Part shown: positions 7,209-14,940 of the stretch, in pieces | Position numbering within the stretch: position 1 is the first letter of the stretch | Layout of the letters: every line of letters begins with the position of its first letter | Source of the DNA: an uncultured Bacteroidales bacterium | GTDB lineage: Bacteria > Bacteroidota > Bacteroidia > Bacteroidales > Bacteroidaceae | NCBI GenBank assembly: GCA_902774335.1 | Contig: CACYHW010000018.1 | Span: 1 to 52,415 of the forward strand | Length of the DNA: 52,415 nt | Direction of reading: 5' to 3' | Position numbers and translations under genes: made by a program | The notes under the pieces: model-generated | The model's database searches: none | The model's input: the letters and a program-made list of their open reading frames with translations, nothing else | Told to the model about the DNA's origin: nothing

Positions 7209-9388
7209 AAAATCGCTCAAGCGAAATAACCCGTACACTTTACAATGCGGCATTGGCCTTGGTGGCCTTTGCCGCATTGTCGGGTTGTGCGGCTATAGGC
7301 AATCCTGACGGCGGTCCATATGACGAAACACCGCCCAGAATTACCGGCAGCCACCCCAAAAACGGTGCCACAGGCGTCAACAGCCGCAAGGTCACCATCG
7401 ACTTCAACGAGTTCATCAAGCTTGAGAACGCAAGCGAGAAGGTGGTCATATCACCTCCTCAGGTAGAACAGCCGGAAATCAAGGTAACCGGCAAGAGAAT
7501 CCAGGTGGAATTCTTTGATTCACTCAAGGAGAACACCACCTACTCCATTGATTTTGCCGACGGAATAGTGGACAACAACGAGGGCAACCCCTTGGGAGAC
7601 TACTGCTTCCGTTTCAGCACTGGTCAGAACATAGACTCACTCGAGGTATCGGGCTATGTCCTGAACGCCCAGAACCTGGAACCCATCAAGGGCATTACCG
7701 TAGGTCTGCACAGCGACCTTTCGGACACCGCTTTCACCACCAAACCTTTTGAGAGGGTGTCACGTACCGACGGAAGCGGTCATTTTACCGTTCGCGGCAT
7801 AGCCCCCGGAACATACCGGATATACGCCGTGATGGATATGGACCAGACATACAGCTACTCACAGCGCAACGAGATGATTGCGTGGCTGGATACTCTGATA
7901 GTTCCCACATCCGAGCTCAGATACAGGGAAGACACCCTGTTCAACGACCTGGGTCAGGTGGACACCACATTCTTGGTCTCCTTTACCCAATACCTTCCCA
8001 ACGACATTACGCTGCTGGCTTTCACACCCAAGCCGGTATTACAGTATATGACGGGATACGAGCGCAGCTCACACGAGAAGTTCACCCTGCGTTTTGCCCT
8101 CCCGCTCGACTCCATGCCCCAGATCAAGGGCCTCAATTTTGATCAGGAAGACGCCTACATCGTTCAGCACACCGAGCATTATGACACGCTCACCTTCTGG
8201 ATGAAGGACACCACAGTCTACTATAACGATACACTCTCTATCAGCGTCACATACCTGGCTTCCGATACCGCAGGAGTGCTGGTTCCCACCACCGATACAC
8301 TCAACCTTGTGCCCAAAAGAAGCCACGAAAAGATACTCAAGGATGCCGCACGCAGGGCCGAGGAGGAGAAGAAAGAGCTTGACCGTCAGTTACGCCGTCT
8401 GGAACGTGCCGGCGACTCATTAGGTATCGCCAAGCTACTTACACCCAAAACCCAGTTCCTGTCGGGCTCCAAACTGACATCGGGCACAACCCTGAGTCCA
8501 TGGGACGACATAAGGCTATCCTTTACCGAACCCGTGACATTCCTGTCCGATACGGCCATACACATAGTCCAAAAGGTCGATACGCTATGGATTCCCATTC
8601 CATATGAGATTGAACAGGACTCCATAGACATTCTCAAGTACTACATTTACGCCGAGTGGCGACCCGAGCAGACATACAAGATCAAGGTTGACTCGGCCAG
8701 CATACAGGGCCTCTACGGACTGCACAACAACACCATGGAGTCCACCCTCAAGTTCAAGGCGCTCAACCAGTACAGCACCCTGACCGTCAATGTGGCCAAC
8801 CCCAGACCCGGTTACACCGTCCGTCTGCACAACAAGAGCGGCTCCGTACTCAGGACACAGGAACTTGAAAAGGGAAGCGCCGATTTCTTCTATCTGCAGC
8901 CCTCAACATATTATGTATCAATGTTCCACGATGCCAACCTGAACGGCAAGTGGGATACCGGAGAGTATGAGGAGAAACGTCAGCCCGAAAGCGTATGGTA
9001 CATAAAGAGAGGATGGACTCTCAAGCAGGACTGGACACACGAGACCGAGCCCTGGGACGTCCATGAACTCCCGCTCAAGGACCAGAAGCCCGATGACCTG
9101 ATAAAGGAAAAGAGCAAGAAGAAAACCGTAGACATCCACAAGAAGAATGTGGAGCGCATGGAAAAGAAGATCAACCAGGCTGAGTCCGAAAAGAAGAAAA
9201 AGGAGCGTAAGCGTGCTGAACGCAAGGAACGCCGCCAAAAGAATAAGGAGAAGTACCGCGCCATAAGGGCCAATGCCAAGGCTAAAGCCAAGGCAAAGGA
9301 GGAACCTGTACAGGAGACTGTACAGGAAGAATCAGAGTCCGGCGTTGATACTCCACACCTTGAGGAAGTTAGCTCCCCAAACGAGTGA
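7178..9388 (+). CDS. Large lipoprotein with Ig-like domain and Lys/Glu-rich tail
   Basis: The 736-residue product has a lipoprotein signal peptide ending in the lipobox LSGC near residue 37, then GNPDGGPYDETPPR. Next comes a Big_5-type Ig-like domain (SHPKNGATGV, VTIDFNEFI, about residues 50-150). A carboxypeptidase-regulatory-like beta domain (about 155-240) contains VRGIAPGTYRIYAVMDMD. Long beta-rich regions and a final highly charged region (about 640-700) of Lys, Glu and Ala repeats complete it. Similar Ig-like lipoproteins are common in Bacteroidetes but their role is unknown. The start is ambiguous: ATG 7178 overlaps fabF by 31 bases, whereas TTG 7205 overlaps its stop by 3 and gives a more usual 28-residue signal peptide. 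The 3' end overlaps the convergent gene by 57 bases. Confidence 0.8.
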   Translation: MRYLQKVQGLKNRSSEITRTLYNAALALVAFAALSGCAAIGNPDGGPYDETPPRITGSHPKNGATGVNSRKVTIDFNEFIKLENASEKVVISPPQVEQPEIKVTGKRIQVEFFDSLKENTTYSIDFADGIVDNNEGNPLGDYCFRFSTGQNIDSLEVSGYVLNAQNLEPIKGITVGLHSDLSDTAFTTKPFERVSRTDGSGHFTVRGIAPGTYRIYAVMDMDQTYSYSQRNEMIAWLDTLIVPTSELRYREDTLFNDLGQVDTTFLVSFTQYLPNDITLLAFTPKPVLQYMTGYERSSHEKFTLRFALPLDSMPQIKGLNFDQEDAYIVQHTEHYDTLTFWMKDTTVYYNDTLSISVTYLASDTAGVLVPTTDTLNLVPKRSHEKILKDAARRAEEEKKELDRQLRRLERAGDSLGIAKLLTPKTQFLSGSKLTSGTTLSPWDDIRLSFTEPVTFLSDTAIHIVQKVDTLWIPIPYEIEQDSIDILKYYIYAEWRPEQTYKIKVDSASIQGLYGLHNNTMESTLKFKALNQYSTLTVNVANPRPGYTVRLHNKSGSVLRTQELEKGSADFFYLQPSTYYVSMFHDANLNGKWDTGEYEEKRQPESVWYIKRGWTLKQDWTHETEPWDVHELPLKDQKPDDLIKEKSKKKTVDIHKKNVERMEKKINQAESEKKKKERKRAERKERRQKNKEKYRAIRANAKAKAKAKEEPVQETVQEESESGVDTPHLEEVSSPNE

Positions 9389-11083
9389 CAGGTCACTATC
9401 GCTCAGACCCTCGGCCATAAGGCGCTCGGTCAGTGAAATAAACCAGGAGGCATCCTCCAGACCGGGCAGTCCGCCTCCACCGTCAAAATCAGAACCTATT
9501 CCTACGTGGTCCACGCCCATAACGTCAATCATATGCATGATATGACGTACTGCATCCTCCACAGTAGCATTACCATCCTTCTTAAGGAAACCGCTGTACA
9601 GACATACCTGTGCCACTCCGCCGCTACAGGCCAGAGCACGCATCTGATCATCGGTCAGGTTACGGGTATGGTCACACAGTGCACGGCTGGATGAGTGTGA
9701 GCATATGATAGGCTTGCTGCTGCACTCCAAGGCATCCCAGAAACTCTTTTCGGATGCATGTGACAGGTCAACCATCATGCATGTTTTGTTCATTCGCTCC
9801 ACAACGCGCTTTCCGAACTCGGACAGTCCGTTATGCTCGTTGTTGCCACGGTGCGAGTCGCATATATCGTTATCACCGTTGTGGCAAAGGGTCATATATG
9901 CCACGCCGCGGCTGCGGAACCTGTCCACATTGTCTATATCCAAGCCCACTGCATATCCGTTCTCAATACCCTTGACAATGGATTTTATACCCTTGGACTT
10001 GTTCTGCCACAGTTCATTAGGGGTAGTGGCAATGGCGGCATAACCCTTGCACTCGCCTATGCGGTCATCTATCAGTGTAAGCAGACGGTCAGCCTTCTGT
10101 ACGGCAGCCTTGAGTGACTCTTCATCACGTTCTTCCTGTTTCAGGTAAGCAACCATGAAACTGGTATCCAGACGTCCTGCGGTCATCTTGTGCAAGTCAA
10201 CCAGCAATTCCGGCGTTTTCTTGTAAAAATGAGCGCCTTCATCAAACAGCATGGGACTGTCACAGTGACTGTCCAGTATTATAGTCTTGGAATGCAGTTC
10301 CTTTGCACGACGGAATAATGAAGCCTGTCCGATGAGCCAGTTGAATATGGGCATCATGGAACGGTCATTCTCCAGCAGGAAGCATTCCGGATGCCACTGT
10401 ACGCCCAGAATGGGTCGGAATGAGACCGATTCCATAGCCTCAATAATGCCGTCGGGACCCCATGCGGTAACACGGAATCCGGCAGGAGCCTCCTTTACGG
10501 CCTGATGGTGAAAGGAGTTCACGGCAAGAGTATCCTTTTGGAACAATCCGTACAAAACGGAGTCTTTTTCCAGACTGACCTGATGTGAGGGAAGCCCGCG
10601 GGCTATGGTCTGGGAGTGCTCAATGCACGGTCTGTCATGCTGACTCCTGATATCCTGGTAAAGTTTACCGCCCAGAGCCGCCGCCAAGGTCTGGATTCCG
10701 CGGCAAATACCCAGTACAGGTATCTGACGGGCCACTGCAAGGTGAACCAGAAGCAATTCCTGGGCGTCGCGACGGGGGTTAACGGAGACACAATCCAATG
10801 GCTCTTCGCGCAGATAATCCGGATCTATATCGGCACCTCCCGACAGGACAATGCCGTCCAGAGTGTCAAGCAGCGATACAAGCGACTTCTCATTGTCATA
10901 AGGAGGAATTACAACAGGCGTTCCGCCAGCTTCCAGAACGGACATGTAATAGCCCTGGGCCAGAGTACAGTCGCCATCCCTGAAATTACCGCTTATACCT
11001 ATTACCGGTGCGTGAAAACCCAACACATCGGTACCTGACTCCATCTGCCGGATCAGGTTATCAAGCTCATCAGCCTTGGACAT
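9332..11083 (-). CDS. Fusion of class I glutamine amidotransferase (C26-like) and membrane dipeptidase (M19)
   Basis: The 583-residue product joins two hydrolases. Residues 25-255 form a C26-type gamma-glutamyl hydrolase domain resembling PuuD, with the nucleophile in LGICRG (Cys127) and the His/Glu pair in QWHPE (His231, Glu233). Residues 265-583 form an M19 renal-dipeptidase-like zinc domain with ILDSHCDSP (His273, Asp275), LSHASEKSFWD, CSHSSSRALC and HVGIGSDFDGGG. No signal peptide is seen, so the enzyme is probably cytoplasmic. The pairing suggests stepwise cleavage of a gamma-glutamyl compound and then a dipeptide; the substrate is unknown. The lrp gene lies 2 bases upstream on the same strand, so the two are cotranscribed and Lrp may control both. 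Confidence 0.87.
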   Translation of the reverse strand: MSKADELDNLIRQMESGTDVLGFHAPVIGISGNFRDGDCTLAQGYYMSVLEAGGTPVVIPPYDNEKSLVSLLDTLDGIVLSGGADIDPDYLREEPLDCVSVNPRRDAQELLLVHLAVARQIPVLGICRGIQTLAAALGGKLYQDIRSQHDRPCIEHSQTIARGLPSHQVSLEKDSVLYGLFQKDTLAVNSFHHQAVKEAPAGFRVTAWGPDGIIEAMESVSFRPILGVQWHPECFLLENDRSMMPIFNWLIGQASLFRRAKELHSKTIILDSHCDSPMLFDEGAHFYKKTPELLVDLHKMTAGRLDTSFMVAYLKQEERDEESLKAAVQKADRLLTLIDDRIGECKGYAAIATTPNELWQNKSKGIKSIVKGIENGYAVGLDIDNVDRFRSRGVAYMTLCHNGDNDICDSHRGNNEHNGLSEFGKRVVERMNKTCMMVDLSHASEKSFWDALECSSKPIICSHSSSRALCDHTRNLTDDQMRALACSGGVAQVCLYSGFLKKDGNATVEDAVRHIMHMIDVMGVDHVGIGSDFDGGGGLPGLEDASWFISLTERLMAEGLSDSDLSLVWGANFLKVWSINAGL

Positions 11084-11085
11084 GA

Positions 11086-11571
11086 CTACTCAATAATTGG
11101 AATCTCTTTCTTGATGCTCTCGTCGAGCGATATCAGAGTCTCGGTGGCTGTCACACCCTTGATCTCCTGTATATGACCGTTGATAAGCTCCATCAGGTGT
11201 GAGTTGTCACGGGCAAACAGTTTGATCATCATAGTGTAACGGCCGGTTGTAAAGTGGCTCTCAACCACCTCCGGGATCTGATCCAGTTCAGCCACCACCT
11301 CGCGGTACATGGAACCCTTCTCCAAGGTAAGACCCACGTAGGTGCAGGTGTTGTAACCGATGCTGCGGGGATTCACATGATAACCGGAACCTGTAATCAC
11401 GCCCTCATCGAACATACGCTGTACGCGCTGATGTATGGCTGCACGTGAAACACCGCACTGGAGTGCCACGTCACGGAAAGGTATACGGGCATTCTGGGAT
11501 ATGATACTCAGGATTTTTCTGTCAAGAGAGTCCATCCTCTCTGTTGACGGAGTTGGCTTCTTTACATTCAT
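11086..11571 (-). CDS. Lrp/AsnC family transcriptional regulator
   Basis: The 161-residue product has an N-terminal winged helix-turn-helix (MDSLDRKILSIISQNAR, then FRDVALQCGVSRAAIHQRVQRM, about residues 13-55). A C-terminal RAM/ligand domain with SHFTTGRYTMMIKLFA follows. Such proteins respond to amino acids. I chose ATG 11571, which agrees with the family start; an in-frame ATG at 11670 adds a low-complexity stretch from the leader. It is the first gene of a two-gene operon with the C26-M19 fusion. A palindrome over a possible -7 box lies 30 bases upstream. Confidence 0.9.
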   Translation of the reverse strand: MNVKKPTPSTERMDSLDRKILSIISQNARIPFRDVALQCGVSRAAIHQRVQRMFDEGVITGSGYHVNPRSIGYNTCTYVGLTLEKGSMYREVVAELDQIPEVVESHFTTGRYTMMIKLFARDNSHLMELINGHIQEIKGVTATETLISLDESIKKEIPIIE

Positions 11572-11600
11572 ATTGTAATCAGAAAATGATAATCGGTTAT

Positions 11601-11618
11601 TATTTTTGACCAAAAATA
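11601..11618. promoter_or_regulatory. Palindrome containing the lrp -7 box
   Basis: TATTTTTG-AC-CAAAAATA is a perfect inverted repeat. Read on the minus strand it contains TATTTTTG, which fits the Bacteroidetes -7 consensus TAnnTTTG and would place the lrp transcript start about 30 bases before the gene. No -33 TTTG is seen at the right distance. An operator for autoregulation by the Lrp protein is an inference. Confidence 0.45.
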
Positions 11619-11660
11619 GACAAAATAATATTTCATTGTCACTTTTTTGCTTACAAAATG

Positions 11661-11700
11661 ACAAAAACAAAAGAGGGAACGGTTTTCCGTCCCCTCTTTA
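11661..11700 (-). terminator. Intrinsic terminator of the FKBP gene
   Basis: AAAGAGGGAACGG (11670-11682) pairs with 11687-11699 with a single mismatch around the loop TTTT. On the minus strand the stem is followed by TTTTGTTTTTG. It lies just downstream of the FKBP gene. Confidence 0.85.
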
Positions 11701-11718
11701 AGGCTTTATAGTCTGAAT

Positions 11719-12570
11719 TTACTTGATGCTTACAAGCTCAACCTCGAAGATAAGAGCTGAGTAAGGCTTGATTGAACCCTGACCCTGTGAGCCGTATGCA
11801 AGCTCCTGGGGGATGTAGAATCTGTACTTGTCACCAACGCTCATCAGCTGAACACCCTCGGTCCAACCGGGAATAACCTGGCCCAGGTTGAGTGAGATGG
11901 GATCCTCGGACTCGTCAAATACTGTACCGTCAATCAGCTCACCGCGATAACGTACCTCAACGTTGCTGGAAGCAGTGGGCTTGGGACCACCGTTGCCAAG
12001 CTTTACAACCTCGTAAAGCAGACCGCTGGCGGTCTTAACTACGTTGTCCTCCTTGGCCTTAGCCTCAATGAAAGCCTCACCCTCAGCACGGGCAGCCTCG
12101 AACTGCTGCTCGCTCAGAGCGGTATAGAGACGGTTAGAGGTCTCATCGGCCTCCTCGAATGACATGATATCCCAGTTGTCAAGCATTCCGTCATAGAAAC
12201 CCTTAACGTAGTTATCCTTGTTGAAACCATCCTCGTTTCCGAACAGAGCGTTGCTCAGACCCTTGAAGGCCTGTGTCATCTCCTGGCTACCAATCTCAAA
12301 GCCAAGGGCATAAGCCAGCTTAACATTGTCTTCAGGATTGTTTGCAGACTCCATGAAACCCTTCATGAAAGCCTTGAGTGCAGCCTGATCCTCAGAAATC
12401 TCAACGGGGAGCTGATCCTTGTATACACGTACTGCACGGCCCATACCGATTGAGTATGAGATAGTGTCCTTTACATCATTCATAGCAACCTTGCCAACTG
12501 TACCTGCGCCACCGCATGAAGCAAGAGCTGCAACGGCCATACCGGCCATCAGAACATTCAGTTTTTTCAT
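11719..12570 (-). CDS. FKBP-type peptidyl-prolyl isomerase lipoprotein
   Basis: The 283-residue product is a lipoprotein (signal peptide ending ALASCGG, Cys19) that should act in the periplasm as a folding helper. Residues about 30-165 form the helical dimerisation region typical of FkpA/Mip-type isomerases. Residues about 180-283 are the FKBP domain, with ASGLLYEVVKLG, VEVRYRGELIDGTVFDES, VIPGWTEGVQLMSVG and YGSQGQGSIKP. All standard domain elements are present. It is monocistronic, with a strong terminator behind it. Confidence 0.93.
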   Translation of the reverse strand: MKKLNVLMAGMAVAALASCGGAGTVGKVAMNDVKDTISYSIGMGRAVRVYKDQLPVEISEDQAALKAFMKGFMESANNPEDNVKLAYALGFEIGSQEMTQAFKGLSNALFGNEDGFNKDNYVKGFYDGMLDNWDIMSFEEADETSNRLYTALSEQQFEAARAEGEAFIEAKAKEDNVVKTASGLLYEVVKLGNGGPKPTASSNVEVRYRGELIDGTVFDESEDPISLNLGQVIPGWTEGVQLMSVGDKYRFYIPQELAYGSQGQGSIKPYSALIFEVELVSIK

Positions 12571-12701
12571 TTTCTTTTATTTGTTAAGTATCTGTTTTCA
12601 AGAAATTTTGTGCGAAGATAATGTATTTTTCCGATGATTGTTTCATCTCCCTTTCAATCCTTGCTTTTTTGCCTATATAATCCTATCAATTAAAAAAACA
12701 C

Positions 12702-12709
12702 TATATTTG
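12702..12709 (+). promoter_or_regulatory. Candidate -7 element for the AT-rich lipoprotein gene
   Basis: TATATTTG matches TAnnTTTG exactly and lies 27 bases before the ATG at 12737. No TTTG is found 19-21 bases upstream, so this is a partial match. The rest of the 12571-12736 gap is AT-rich, without another recognisable element. Confidence 0.4.
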
Positions 12710-12736
12710 CCATAACTAGCACTAATTCCAACGTTT

Positions 12737-13144
12737 ATGAAACATTTTTTGTTATTGTCGGTCCTTTTACTCTTATCGGCTTGTATAATGGAGGAAGAAT
12801 ATGCCTTTATCGATTTTTATAATGATTCAATGGATACAATAGCATATTTAAGGGAACAAAGAGTCTTTAACCCAGATATCCCCAATATGTTTGACTCGTT
12901 GCCAAATGATAATAAGGATGTCAAAATGGTTTACCCAAACTGTTATTATCATGACGATATTATTTTACCATTATCATATATTAAAAATTTTCCTGACAGG
13001 AAAATGATAATATACATACTGAATTATGATACGCTAAGAAAATATGAATGGAATGTAATAAGAGATAGTTCATATTTTATTAGACGTTATAAATTCAGTT
13101 TAGATGATTTGATGAAGATGGATTGTACATTGAGATTCCCATAG
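12737..13144 (+). CDS. Small AT-rich lipoprotein of unknown function
   Basis: The 135-residue product has a short lipoprotein signal peptide ending LLSAC (Cys16), so it should be membrane-anchored outside the cytoplasm. The mature part is rich in Asp, Tyr and Asn and ends in DLMKMDCTLRFP. I do not recognise a named domain; small lipoproteins with similar ends exist in Bacteroides, but that is a loose memory-based comparison. Base and codon use is clearly more AT-rich than in the neighbours, which hints at recent acquisition or weak expression. It has its own candidate -7 box and lies divergent from the FKBP gene. Confidence 0.65.
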   Translation: MKHFLLLSVLLLLSACIMEEEYAFIDFYNDSMDTIAYLREQRVFNPDIPNMFDSLPNDNKDVKMVYPNCYYHDDIILPLSYIKNFPDRKMIIYILNYDTLRKYEWNVIRDSSYFIRRYKFSLDDLMKMDCTLRFP

Positions 13145-13265
13145 AATCTATGATTATGACATTGAAAAACTGAGACCCGGAATTTACACAGAAACAAACT
13201 TTTGCAATCAGGACTTTCCCCATACCGAAAAATGCAGTAATTTTGAGACTCTAAATACTATAGGT

Positions 13266-14930
13266 ATGGAAATCTACTGCAAGAATAACGGTAAAACTGA
13301 AAGTTTCAACCCGGGAGTCACGTTTACAGAGATATTCTCTGCTATGGATATCAGCCTTAGGAGCTGTCCAATGTGCGTATACGCCAACGGCATAGTCAAG
13401 GATATGGAGGCTAAGGTTTATGAGGACTGTGATGTAGAGTTTCTGGACGCAACCACAAGCACAGGTGCACGTTCATGTCTGCTGGGACTTGTGTTTGTTC
13501 TCTACAAAGCAGTATCCGAACTTTACCCCGGAGGCAGAATCAGAGTTTCAAATGCAATTTCAAAAGGCTTCTACTGTCCTGTTGAGATAGGCCGTGAACT
13601 GACCGACGAGGATGTCACCTTAATTAGTGAACGTATGGGCAGTATCATAGGCCGATGCATTCCTTTTGTAAAACATACCGCCCATACCGCACAGGTGGCC
13701 GATATCATGGAGAAATCCGGCCGCAAGGATAATGCCCGCCTGCTCAGAAGCATAGGCACCATATACAGCAGTTACTACACTCTTGAGGAACTGCCCGACT
13801 GGTTCTTTGGTGTTCTGCCGCCCCATACCGGATGTCTTAAGGTTTTTGGGCTTGAGCCTATGTCGGGAGGCGTTCTGGTTCGTCTGCCGGACAAGAACAA
13901 CCCTGACCAGCTGGAGCCTTTGATCCGCCAGGACAAGATGTTCGGAATATTCAAGGAGCACCATGACTGGATGCGTATTTTGGGATTCTCTACGTTGGGT
14001 AAGCTCAACGGAGCCGTTTCCAATGGCCAGACAAATATGATAATCAACGTAGCCGAAGCGCTTCAGTCACAGAAGATAGTCCATATAGCTGACCAGATTG
14101 TGGCACGCCGCAACGAGGGTAAAGGACTCAAGCTGATTATGGTATCGGGCCCGTCGTCATCGGGCAAGACCACATTCAGCAAGCGCCTGATGGTGCAGCT
14201 CATGGCACAGGGACTCACACCTAAGGTTCTGTCGCTTGATGACTATTTCCTGGACCGTGACCACACTCCGCTGGATGAGAACGGAGAGCATGACTTTGAG
14301 TCTCTCTACGCAATAGACCTGCCCTTCTTTAACCAGCAGCTCAAGGACCTGCTGGACGGTAAGTCCATACGTCCGCCGCGTTTCAATTTCAAGAAAGGCG
14401 GAATACGTGAGTTCACCGACCCCGAGATGACGCTGGGTGACAATGACATGCTGCTTATAGAGGGTATACATGCTCTCAACCCCGACCTTATGCCTGACAT
14501 CCCGGCCGAGAGGAGTTTCCTGATATACGTATCGGCCCTGACCAGCATACGCATTGACCAGCACAACTACATACCCACTACCGACAACCGTCTGCTGCGC
14601 CGCATCATCCGCGACCACAAGTACCGCAGCTACTCAGCCGTGGATACGCTGAGCCGCTGGCCGTCGGTACGTGCAGGCGAGGAGAAGTGGATATTCCCCT
14701 TCCAGGAGAATGCTGATGCCATGTTCAACTCGGCAATGATATTTGAGATTGCAGTTATCAAAGACATGGTGGCTCCGTTACTGGACGAGGTTCCCGAGGA
14801 CAGCCCTCAGTATGCCAAGGCATGCCAGCTCAAGGATTTCCTCAAGCTGTTCAAGACTATCCCCAGCCAGAACCTGCCTCCCACATCACTGGTACGCGAG
14901 TTCATAGGAGGCAGCAGTTTCCACTATTGA
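13266..14930 (+). CDS. Nucleoside (uridine-like) kinase with N-terminal TGS-type domain
   Basis: The 554-residue product has an N-terminal ubiquitin-like TGS region (MEIYCKNNGKTESFNPGVTF). A threonyl-tRNA-synthetase-like second domain follows, containing HTAHTAQVADIMEKSGR. The C-terminal part is a P-loop kinase of the phosphoribulokinase/uridine kinase family, with GPSSSGKTTFSKR (residues 295-307), SLDDYFLDRDHTP, LIEGIHALNP and RIIRDHKYR. The likely reaction is phosphorylation of a nucleoside; the substrate is not fixed by sequence. The frame stays open upstream to 13134, but the family N-terminus begins at ATG 13266. rpoN follows after 10 bases. The 121 bases before the gene show no clear promoter. 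Confidence 0.88.
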   Translation: MEIYCKNNGKTESFNPGVTFTEIFSAMDISLRSCPMCVYANGIVKDMEAKVYEDCDVEFLDATTSTGARSCLLGLVFVLYKAVSELYPGGRIRVSNAISKGFYCPVEIGRELTDEDVTLISERMGSIIGRCIPFVKHTAHTAQVADIMEKSGRKDNARLLRSIGTIYSSYYTLEELPDWFFGVLPPHTGCLKVFGLEPMSGGVLVRLPDKNNPDQLEPLIRQDKMFGIFKEHHDWMRILGFSTLGKLNGAVSNGQTNMIINVAEALQSQKIVHIADQIVARRNEGKGLKLIMVSGPSSSGKTTFSKRLMVQLMAQGLTPKVLSLDDYFLDRDHTPLDENGEHDFESLYAIDLPFFNQQLKDLLDGKSIRPPRFNFKKGGIREFTDPEMTLGDNDMLLIEGIHALNPDLMPDIPAERSFLIYVSALTSIRIDQHNYIPTTDNRLLRRIIRDHKYRSYSAVDTLSRWPSVRAGEEKWIFPFQENADAMFNSAMIFEIAVIKDMVAPLLDEVPEDSPQYAKACQLKDFLKLFKTIPSQNLPPTSLVREFIGGSSFHY

Positions 14931-14940
14931 TACAATTGCA

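Noticed and set aside
13134-13265. Open frame upstream of and in phase with the nucleoside kinase
   Set aside because: It has no start codon before 13266 in a good position, is AT-rich and does not resemble the kinase family; treated as chance.
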